The translations under genes were made by a program, and so were the position numbers. This document shows, piece after piece, positions 18,405-26,512 of a stretch of 36,327 bases of DNA. The stretch is from Candidatus Omnitrophota bacterium (GTDB lineage Bacteria > Omnitrophota > Gorgyraeia > Gygaellales > Profunditerraquicolaceae). Each line of letters begins with the position of its first letter. Position 1 is the first letter of the stretch. The stretch covers positions 1-36,327 of the forward strand of contig JAQTTQ010000009.1 in assembly GCA_028710685.1 (NCBI GenBank), written 5' to 3'. A model generated the notes under the pieces. That model saw only the letters and a program-made list of their open reading frames with translations, was not told where the DNA came from and did no database searches.

Positions 18405-19284
18405 TGTTAAAACTAATTTTAATTGTAATAATCAATGCCGGTTTTGTGTGCAGGGCAATAAGCGCGAGCTTTACCCTCCAAAAACTACTAAAGAGGTAAA
18501 AGAAATACTCAGGCAATCCCGAAGAACGCATGAAGCGGTAGTCTTTACCGGAGGAGAAGTTACTATAAGGGAAGATATAATCGAGTTGGTGAAGTTTGCC
18601 CGTTTACTTGATTACCGCTTAATACAGATACAGAGCAACGGCAGGATGTTTTGTTACGAGAAATTCTGCGATGAGATAATTGCTGCCGGGGCAAATCAAT
18701 TTTCTCCGGCTTTGCACGGGCACATCCCCGCCCTTCATGATTTTCTTACTCGTTCAAAAGGGAGTTTTCTTCAGACTTTAACCGGCATAAGAAACCTTAA
18801 GAAGAGAAAACAGGATGTTATAGTTAATTGTGTGGTTACTAAGCCTAATTACCGGAATTTACCCGATATTGCCCGGCTTTTAGTGCATTGTAAGGTTAAT
18901 CAGTATCAATTTGCTTTTGTCCATGCAGGAGGTAGGGCAGGGGAAAATTTTGATGCCATCGTCCCCAGAAAGTCATTGGCAGTTCCTTTTATAAAGAAGG
19001 GTTTGGATATAGGCATAAAAGCAGGCATAAAGGTTATGGCTGAGGCCATACCATTTTGCCTTATGCAAGGATATGAAGATTATATCGCCGAGAAGTATAT
19101 TCCCAGTACAAAAATATATGATGCTGAGTCAGTGGTGGATGATTTTGCCCAAGTCAGGAAGAATGAGGGTAAGGCTAAGGGTCCGCTTTGTAAGAAGTGC
19201 AGTTGCTTTAATATCTGCGAAGGGCCATGGAAAGAGTACCCGCAAAAGTTTGGATGGGATGAATTTGTTGCGATAAAAGAATAA
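18391..19284 (+). CDS. radical SAM protein with C-terminal CxxCx5C-G-W-x-E-Y motif
   Basis: CNNQCRFC (18424), 'FTGGEVT', 'CKKCSCFNICEGPWKEYPQKFGWDEFVAIKE'. Confidence 0.85.
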   Translation: MKRVDVKTNFNCNNQCRFCVQGNKRELYPPKTTKEVKEILRQSRRTHEAVVFTGGEVTIREDIIELVKFARLLDYRLIQIQSNGRMFCYEKFCDEIIAAGANQFSPALHGHIPALHDFLTRSKGSFLQTLTGIRNLKKRKQDVIVNCVVTKPNYRNLPDIARLLVHCKVNQYQFAFVHAGGRAGENFDAIVPRKSLAVPFIKKGLDIGIKAGIKVMAEAIPFCLMQGYEDYIAEKYIPSTKIYDAESVVDDFAQVRKNEGKAKGPLCKKCSCFNICEGPWKEYPQKFGWDEFVAIKE

Positions 19285-19296
19285 CTCTGTGTAAAG

Positions 19297-22032
19297 ATGA
19301 ATAACAGTTGTAAAAATTTGCATAAAGGATTTCCCGGGTTCATTTATTTCAGGCTTGCCAAAAGAAGCAAGGATTTGCCAAGGCCGTTGCTTTTGCGCCG
19401 GGCCCGAGAGTTTTCTCAGGTTAAGCCCCATCTTCAGAGAGAGAGGCCATCCTTAAACTTTATCAGGAAGGCGCCTGTAAAGGTTCTTCTGTTTAAGAAT
19501 ATTTTTAATTCTGCCGATAAAGAGCAAACCCGGGGTTTTTGCTCCGCATCTCTTTATTTAGCTTCCGGATTAAAGCGTAAGGGTATAGATGTTATCTTCT
19601 CGGAAGCAAAAATCCCGCTTGATAAAAACGATTCCCTATTTTTTAAAGAAGAAATTGAAAGAATTCTTTGTAAAGAGCAGAATATAAAGTTTATTTGTAT
19701 TTCGCTCTGCGAAGGCTTCTTTGAACAAGCCCGCGACTTGATAAAGTTTATTCGCGCAAGGACAAAGGCCTTTATTGCTGTGGGGGGCGTTATGCCTACC
19801 TTGACCCCGGAGCATGTTTTTGTGCATTTACCGGAATGTAATTGCCTTATAAGGGGAGCGGGAGAGGATGTATTGCCGCGATTAGTCGAGCTTTTGTCCA
19901 ACAAGGATATCGACTCCAATTTCACAGAGGAAGAGCTGGGTTTATTTTCCGGGTTTAACGGTTTTCTATTCCATTCCAGGCGTGTCTTTATTTCTTCCGG
20001 GTTAAATATTATTAATGCGCCTCTTAATTACGATGATTCTTTGCTGGATTTGAATTTCTTAAATAAAGAAGATGTAAAAGACGGGCTGAACCTTTTTACC
20101 TCCAGAGGATGCTATAACTGCTGTACTTTCTGTACTTCTTTTGGCAAGGGCAAATTGCTCGCTAAGAGCTTTACAGAGTTTAAGAAAATTATCGCAAATT
20201 ACCTAAAAAGGCTTAATGAAGTTTTTGGTGATAAAATTCCCGCTTCAGCCCTTATGCTTGCTTTCCATGATGATGATTTTCTTGCCGATCATAAGAGGGC
20301 AGGGGAGATTTTTTCTTATTTATTAAAACAGCCAGTTAGAATTGATTTCTTTCAGACCGGCATTAATTCATTCTTCAAGCGTAGGAAAGAGGGATATTTA
20401 CAGGCTCTTGATAGAGGTTTAATAGAAGCCATCTCCCCGGAAATATTTGTTAAAGGTAAAAAAAGGAATCTTTATATCGGCACGGAGAATTTTTCTAATC
20501 CAGAACTTATCCGGCTGGGTAAGGGGTATGAATTCAAAAAGGTAGAAAAAGTCGTAGCTGCTTTATCCAAGAAGAAGATATACCAGAGCCACCATTTAAT
20601 TTTAAGTAACCAGTTAACGGGTATTTCGGACCTTTTAGAGAATTTGCTGAAAATATCCGTTTTGAGGATAAAGTATAATGAGTTTTTCAATATTCTAACG
20701 CCTATTATCCCTTATCTGGTTTCTTTTTACCCTTCCTTAAGCTATAGAAATATTATTTTTTCCCGTAAGGCTAAAATGCTTAATATAAGGCGTAAGCTGT
20801 CCATAAAAGGATATCCCGAATATGATTATCCTCTGGTAGATAACGATATCCCTATTGATGAGGCCGTAAGGGAGATGGTCCCGTTTGTCTATAATTTATT
20901 TTTACGATTTAAAGATTATTCCCGGGTCTTTGAAGAGGCATTTTCTGCGCTCTTGTTTTTAAGGGAAAAACTGCCCTCTAGCAGGAGTAAGATAAATTAT
21001 GTAGTCAGGGATTATAAGAATTATCCCGAAGTTATTTTACGTGAAACCGGCGTAAGGGTCTGCGCCGATAGAAACAACCTCCAGCTTATGATTACGCGCA
21101 GATGCCAGTTGGACTGCAGCTATTGCCCCATAATAAAAAAGAATATTGATATGGATGAGGCAACCCTGTTTAAGGCGATTGATTTATTGTTTACTTCTTC
21201 CGGCAATGAAGTCCGTATAGACTTTACCGGTGGAGAGCCGTTACTTCGTTTTGACCTGGTAAAAAAGGGGGTAGGGTATGCTAAGGCTAAAGCCATTAAA
21301 TCAAAGAAGCATGTTTCTTTTTATATGGTCACTAATCTTATCGCCCTGACCGAAGAAAAAGCGGATTTTATCGCTGGTGAAGATTTCTTCCTTGAGCTTT
21401 CGGTAGATGGAGAGGAAAGATTCCATAATTGCTATAAGCTTTCAAGGGATAAGAAGATTAATCCATACCGGGTAACTACTGCTAACCTGAATATGATATT
21501 TTCGCGCGGAATAGATAACTATGCGGTTATGGTCGCTAATCCTGCCATAATCCGGCATTTGTATAGTAATTTTAATCATTTACTTAAGCTGGGTTTCAGT
21601 AATATCGGGATTAATTATGCCCTTTGTTCTTTGTGGCAAGATAAACCTCGAAGTGAGTTCTTCCGGCAGACAGATAAGATAATTAATGAGTTTGCGCCAT
21701 ATTTAAAGAGCGGAAAGATAAAATTGAGCAACTTAGGCTCGCGCTCTGAGCCGGCGGTTCTAAATAATGAAATCATGGTAAATAGCGACGGAAAAGTTTA
21801 TTGTTTATCTGATTGGCTTTTTGAAAAAAGCGGACATACCAATATCCTGCCATTGGGTAAAGTGGGGGGCTTCAAAAGTATCAGCGAGCTTTCTTTTGCT
21901 AAACCCCTGCAGCTTTTAAGGATGCTTGATGGCCACAACCTTTATCAGCGTAAGATCATCTTTAATAATATTGAAATGGGGATGATAGCCGATAATTATT
22001 TTAAATCATGGAAAAAGCGGTTGAATTTATAA
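19297..22032 (+). CDS. B12-binding-like/radical SAM protein fused to a second radical SAM domain (911 aa)
   Basis: N-terminal 'AFIAVGGVMPTLTPEHVF...LIRGAGEDVLPRLVELL'; CYNCCTFC (20110); CQLDCSYC (21103) with 'FTGGEPLLRFD'. Confidence 0.83.
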   Translation: MNNSCKNLHKGFPGFIYFRLAKRSKDLPRPLLLRRAREFSQVKPHLQRERPSLNFIRKAPVKVLLFKNIFNSADKEQTRGFCSASLYLASGLKRKGIDVIFSEAKIPLDKNDSLFFKEEIERILCKEQNIKFICISLCEGFFEQARDLIKFIRARTKAFIAVGGVMPTLTPEHVFVHLPECNCLIRGAGEDVLPRLVELLSNKDIDSNFTEEELGLFSGFNGFLFHSRRVFISSGLNIINAPLNYDDSLLDLNFLNKEDVKDGLNLFTSRGCYNCCTFCTSFGKGKLLAKSFTEFKKIIANYLKRLNEVFGDKIPASALMLAFHDDDFLADHKRAGEIFSYLLKQPVRIDFFQTGINSFFKRRKEGYLQALDRGLIEAISPEIFVKGKKRNLYIGTENFSNPELIRLGKGYEFKKVEKVVAALSKKKIYQSHHLILSNQLTGISDLLENLLKISVLRIKYNEFFNILTPIIPYLVSFYPSLSYRNIIFSRKAKMLNIRRKLSIKGYPEYDYPLVDNDIPIDEAVREMVPFVYNLFLRFKDYSRVFEEAFSALLFLREKLPSSRSKINYVVRDYKNYPEVILRETGVRVCADRNNLQLMITRRCQLDCSYCPIIKKNIDMDEATLFKAIDLLFTSSGNEVRIDFTGGEPLLRFDLVKKGVGYAKAKAIKSKKHVSFYMVTNLIALTEEKADFIAGEDFFLELSVDGEERFHNCYKLSRDKKINPYRVTTANLNMIFSRGIDNYAVMVANPAIIRHLYSNFNHLLKLGFSNIGINYALCSLWQDKPRSEFFRQTDKIINEFAPYLKSGKIKLSNLGSRSEPAVLNNEIMVNSDGKVYCLSDWLFEKSGHTNILPLGKVGGFKSISELSFAKPLQLLRMLDGHNLYQRKIIFNNIEMGMIADNYFKSWKKRLNL

Positions 22033-23252
22033 TTAATTCTTATCTTTCCTCGCCCTATAAGCGCAAATTGGATTATCTGGATAATTTCCTATTTTCGCTT
22101 TTATTCAGAAAAGAAAACCTCCTGCTTAGAAACCCTGGTAGTAAGAGCGCAAAAGAAATAGAGGGGTTTTTGGGTAAATATTATGACTATAGGGATATGA
22201 TATATAAGAGGATGATTAAGCTTAACCCGGGAAGGGAAAATAAGCTGATTGAGGATATTTATCTTCCTCCTGACCGGCTGGTTTTTCTCTTAACCCATAA
22301 TTGCCAATTAAGGTGTAAATATTGCAGGGTAAGGAAATTTACCGCTTCAATGGATAGGGATGTTTTATTTAAGGGAATTGATTTGCTTTTGACTTCAAAT
22401 GCCGATGAATTACAGGTACAGTTTTTTGGAGGGGAGCCTTTGCTTAAATACGGCCTTTTGAAGAAGGCGGTTGAATATACAAATAAAGCCAGGCTTAATA
22501 ATAAAAAGTCCGTAAGCTTCTTGCTTACTAGTAACGGGATTGAGCTAACAAAGGAGAAAGTAGATTTCTTTAGAAAGCATAATTTCACGGTTGAGTTTAG
22601 TATAGACGGTGAAATTAAAAACCAGCTTAGTTCCAGAAAGTCACCTAACGGTATTAACTATTATGCTAAGATGTTGAGTAACTTTAACTACCTTAAGAAG
22701 TCGCGCCTTCCTTATTATTCAATAAGCGTGTTCATGCCGGAGAATGTATCAAATATGTTTGAAAGTTTTCTGTCTCTGGTTAATTCCGGATTTGAAAGGC
22801 TGCAGATTAATTATGCCTTAGGTGTTTTCTGGGATAAGAAGGCAAGCCATATGCTTTTTAACCAAACCAGGAAGGTAATAGACTTTGTCAGAAAAAACAA
22901 GAATATAGAGTTTATTAATTTAAGCAGTATGCGCAAAGAACCTGTTGTCTTGAATGCTGAGTTAACCCTTGACTGTGACGGCGGAATATACCTTGAATCC
23001 GGAATATGCCTGGAAGAGGATTTTGCAGCTATGAAGGATAAGTTTAAAGTTTCCAGCATTAAAACAGCAAAGAATATTAATTTGCTATCAACCTCTGATT
23101 TCCGTAATTTCTACAATCTTTCCAGGGTATACGGCAGGGTTAGCCCGCTTTTTAGGAAGATAATAGTCAATAATATTAAGCTGGGAAGTGAATACGGAAA
23201 GTTGTTAGAATATGAACAAGGTAGAGGATCCCGTAGTGAAAAAGAAGATTAA
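22008..23252 (+). CDS. radical SAM protein, GGEPL type
   Basis: CQLRCKYC (22302), 'VQFFGGEPLLKY', 'LTSNGIELT', 'FSIDGE'; overlaps upstream gene by 25 bp. Confidence 0.83.
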   Translation: MEKAVEFIINSYLSSPYKRKLDYLDNFLFSLLFRKENLLLRNPGSKSAKEIEGFLGKYYDYRDMIYKRMIKLNPGRENKLIEDIYLPPDRLVFLLTHNCQLRCKYCRVRKFTASMDRDVLFKGIDLLLTSNADELQVQFFGGEPLLKYGLLKKAVEYTNKARLNNKKSVSFLLTSNGIELTKEKVDFFRKHNFTVEFSIDGEIKNQLSSRKSPNGINYYAKMLSNFNYLKKSRLPYYSISVFMPENVSNMFESFLSLVNSGFERLQINYALGVFWDKKASHMLFNQTRKVIDFVRKNKNIEFINLSSMRKEPVVLNAELTLDCDGGIYLESGICLEEDFAAMKDKFKVSSIKTAKNINLLSTSDFRNFYNLSRVYGRVSPLFRKIIVNNIKLGSEYGKLLEYEQGRGSRSEKED

Positions 23253-24237
23253 GTTTTCTATTCCCTATAACGGGGACTTAAAACTGGTAAAAGAAGCTAT
23301 ATCCTCCGGCCAGGTGTATGAAGTTTATTTTGCCGGGCCGCAAGGATTGGACTTCTCTGATTCCTTCGAGAACCATTTGTTTCATTCCCTGAAGCAGATT
23401 ATTGCTTTACTCGATTACTGCCGCAAAAGCCACGTAAAAACTAGCCTTCTGGTAAATAAGAAGATTATGTTCTTCGAAGACTTAAAGAAGATAGAATCTT
23501 CCATCAGCAGGCTCTTGGGGGAGGGGGGAGTTGATTCTTTAACAGTAACCGATACTTTTCTTGTGCCGTTCCTTAAGGAAAAGTTTCCTTCGATAGAATT
23601 ACAGTCTTCCATATACCTGGGGATAGATAGCGTACATAAGGCAAGAGAGGCTTTAAAGATGGGGTTTTCTCTTTTAGGGCTTGATCCTTCGGTTAACCGC
23701 AGAGGAGAGGAACTGAAGAGAATTATGGGCCTGAAAAAAGTTTTTCCCGAAATGAAGGTAAAGCTTCTGGGGATACTTACCTGTTACAGTAATTGTTTTT
23801 TCGCCTCGACGCACAGCCAACTTCCTGTCTTACTTGGGGCCTTGAATAAATCCTCTCTTAGAGGATGTGACATCTTGGGAAAGAGAATAAGCCCTTTTCT
23901 CTGCCACTATCAGAGCGAGGATATATCCGATGAGCTTAAGCGCCCGTTCATCCGGCCGGAGGATATATCGTATTATGAAAATAATTGCCTTGCGGATTAT
24001 ATAAAAATAGCCTATCGTGATGAAGATAGCCGCATTCTTAGAGAAAAATATACGGCTTATTTTAACCGTTCTTATAAAGGTAATTTGTTTTTGTTGATGG
24101 ATTCTACGAAACACAGCAAGATCTATTGCGACAATAAAGAAATCCCTAAGGGTTTTATTCGCAAGGTAATGAATTGCGATAAAGACTGCCACACCTGTTC
24201 CTATTGCAGGAGGCTGGCTCTTAGGCTGATTAAATAA
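23212..24237 (+). CDS. U32 (PrtC/UbiU-V)-like TIM-barrel protein with C-terminal Cys cluster
   Basis: 'VYEVYFAGPQGLDF', 'ELQSSIYLGIDS', 'FIRPEDISYYENNCLADYIKIAYRDEDSRILREKYTAYFNRSYKGNL' resemble U32 proteins; C-terminal 'CDKDCHTCSYC'. Confidence 0.65.
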   Translation: MNKVEDPVVKKKIKFSIPYNGDLKLVKEAISSGQVYEVYFAGPQGLDFSDSFENHLFHSLKQIIALLDYCRKSHVKTSLLVNKKIMFFEDLKKIESSISRLLGEGGVDSLTVTDTFLVPFLKEKFPSIELQSSIYLGIDSVHKAREALKMGFSLLGLDPSVNRRGEELKRIMGLKKVFPEMKVKLLGILTCYSNCFFASTHSQLPVLLGALNKSSLRGCDILGKRISPFLCHYQSEDISDELKRPFIRPEDISYYENNCLADYIKIAYRDEDSRILREKYTAYFNRSYKGNLFLLMDSTKHSKIYCDNKEIPKGFIRKVMNCDKDCHTCSYCRRLALRLIK

Positions 24238-25151
24238 TGAAAAGGCTTGAATTTCATATATCCTATAAATGCCCGAATAATTGCTCTTTCTGCAGCGAGG
24301 GAGATCAGCTTAAGAAATTCAAAGGTACCTTTGTAAGCAAAGAAGCGATACTTAAGCATTTAGGGCGGTTTGCGCATCATGGTTTTAACCATCTCACCTT
24401 GACCGGAGGAGAGCCTACATTGCATCCGGATTTCCTTGAGATAATAAGATTTGCCTCTCTTTCGGGGTATAAGACCTATGTCAGCTCTAACGGGGGGCTC
24501 TTTGCCCGGAAATCTTTCTGCCTTAAAGCCCTGCCTTATCTTGACGAGGTCTCTTTCTCTTTGCACGGGGACAGCGCCCGTTTACATGATAGTCTTACAA
24601 ACAATCCGGGAAGTTTCTTAAGGTTGCGTAAGGCTTTTGCCAACATAAAAGAAGGTAAGAAAAAAGTATTTGTCTTCGTCAATATCGTGGCTACCCTTAA
24701 AAACCTGCCTTATCTTAAGAATATAATTGATTTTGCCGCAGACTCAGTTTCTGCAAAACAGGTTTTAATCTCTGCGGTAGCCCCGGAAGGCGCAGGAAAG
24801 GATAATTTCCTTAGGCTCACTATTCCTTTAAGGGAGATGGCTAAGCATCTTTCGCTTCTGGTAGATACGGCCTATCGCAGGAAAATGCGGATAAGGTTCT
24901 TCGGGGTACCGATGTGCTCGCTGGGTAAGTTTTTCGGTTTCTCTAATGATGCCTATTGGTCTTCCAGGACAACTATTGAGTTGTGGCGTAATCTTGGGCA
25001 TGAATTTCTTAAGGTGACAAAAAGTTATAAGCCGGTGCGCAATAGAATTAAAGTCCGTAAGTGCCTTAGGTGTGCGGTAAGAAATATATGCGGCGGGGTT
25101 TTTAGAGAATACGTAGTTAAATTCGGGACTGAGGAGATTCATCCCTTCTAA
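24237..25151 (+). CDS. radical SAM protein with C-terminal CxxCx5C motif
   Basis: CPNNCSFC (24270), 'LTGGEPTLHPDF', 'CLRCAVRNICGGVFREYVVKFGTEEIHPF'; TAATG coupling to previous gene. Confidence 0.85.
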   Translation: MKRLEFHISYKCPNNCSFCSEGDQLKKFKGTFVSKEAILKHLGRFAHHGFNHLTLTGGEPTLHPDFLEIIRFASLSGYKTYVSSNGGLFARKSFCLKALPYLDEVSFSLHGDSARLHDSLTNNPGSFLRLRKAFANIKEGKKKVFVFVNIVATLKNLPYLKNIIDFAADSVSAKQVLISAVAPEGAGKDNFLRLTIPLREMAKHLSLLVDTAYRRKMRIRFFGVPMCSLGKFFGFSNDAYWSSRTTIELWRNLGHEFLKVTKSYKPVRNRIKVRKCLRCAVRNICGGVFREYVVKFGTEEIHPF

Positions 25152-25153
25152 AT

Positions 25154-26512
25154 ATGAGTAAGAATATCAATAAGATTATTCAACAGGATCTGGCCAGGTT
25201 TAAGTTGTTGCTTAAGCAAAGCGACAATTTCTATGATATTAACCAGCTTCATGCCTTAACCAGGTATTCTTTATCGTTCTCTTATCCGCAGGTTAGAAAG
25301 TACTGGAAGCAGTATATAGATATGGGGCTTAGGAATAATAAGGCCTTGGCGAATGTTGATCTGTATGTCCATATTCCTTTTTGCCGGTCAAAATGTTCTT
25401 ATTGTATTTTTCCTTCTATGCCGCTAAAGGGTAAGGCGCAGGTTGAAGGATATATTGATTATTTGATAGAGGAGATGCATTTTTACTCAAAGACCTTTAA
25501 AGATATTGAGTTCCGTAATATTTATATCGGAGGAGGCACCCCCAGCGTTCTTTCTTCTGCGCAAATGAATAGGTTATTAAAGAATATGTTCGGTTGTTTC
25601 GCTTTTCGTAAGAATGGGCAAAGAACCAGCGAATGTAACCCTCATAGCGTATCTAAGCCTATTTTCTCCGTCCTTAGGGATTATGGTTTTAACCGGATTA
25701 GTTTCGGAGTTCAGTCATTAAACGCCAAGGCCTTAAAGGTAAATAAGAGGGATTATCAGGATTACGAGGTAGTAAGGCAAAGGATATCTGAGGCTAAGCA
25801 GTGCGGTTTTAATGATATCAATGTAGATTTGATAGCGGGTTTAGGGGGAGATACGCTGGAAGGGTTTAAAAATAGTTTCACTAAGGTGGCCCGGCTTAAG
25901 CCTTATAATATTGTGGTTTATGGCCTGATGCCGCCAAGGGATAGTTATCTTGCCGATAATTTCCGCATGAGTAAATACGATTATTTCACTTATCATTATT
26001 CTCCTATGATAAAGAAGGCATTAAAGATCATGGCTGTGATTTGCAGAAAATACGGCTATATTCCTGATTCGCTGGATCCTTCGAAGTTTCACTGGGGATT
26101 CAGGGATAAGGGCCATTTAGAGGAGGATCCGGGTAGCGGTTATACCGGAGAGTACGGAGGATGTACTTTAGGCTTGGGTAATTTTTCCCGCTCGCATATT
26201 CACGGGGTAGTGGAATACCGTAATATTAAATACAGCAAATGCTTTAGTCTAAAGAATCGTTTATTTGAAGGCAGGGAGATTACGTTAAGGGATGAAATGG
26301 CAAAATATATCATAAACTGTCTCGATCGGGAATCTCGTATTTCATTAAGTATTTTTAATGAAATATTCGGCGAAAATTTAATTAAAGCCTTTCCTTACGC
26401 AATTTATGCCTTAAGGCAGCTTAGGCTGATACATTATTCGAAAGATAATTTGATATTCCGGTTTAGAAATCCTCAGGATAAATATGTGTATAGCCTGTTT
26501 TTCCTAAAATAG
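25154..26512 (+). CDS. HemN-like radical SAM protein
   Basis: 'VDLYVHIPFCRSKCSYC', 'IYIGGGTPSVLS', 'RISFGVQSLNAKAL', 'INVDLIAGLGGDTLEGF'. Confidence 0.85.
   Translation: MSKNINKIIQQDLARFKLLLKQSDNFYDINQLHALTRYSLSFSYPQVRKYWKQYIDMGLRNNKALANVDLYVHIPFCRSKCSYCIFPSMPLKGKAQVEGYIDYLIEEMHFYSKTFKDIEFRNIYIGGGTPSVLSSAQMNRLLKNMFGCFAFRKNGQRTSECNPHSVSKPIFSVLRDYGFNRISFGVQSLNAKALKVNKRDYQDYEVVRQRISEAKQCGFNDINVDLIAGLGGDTLEGFKNSFTKVARLKPYNIVVYGLMPPRDSYLADNFRMSKYDYFTYHYSPMIKKALKIMAVICRKYGYIPDSLDPSKFHWGFRDKGHLEEDPGSGYTGEYGGCTLGLGNFSRSHIHGVVEYRNIKYSKCFSLKNRLFEGREITLRDEMAKYIINCLDRESRISLSIFNEIFGENLIKAFPYAIYALRQLRLIHYSKDNLIFRFRNPQDKYVYSLFFLK

Noticed and set aside
19073-19276. 67-aa + strand ORF near the end of the 18391 gene
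   Set aside because: Alternative frame across the conserved C-terminal Cys motif of the real gene.
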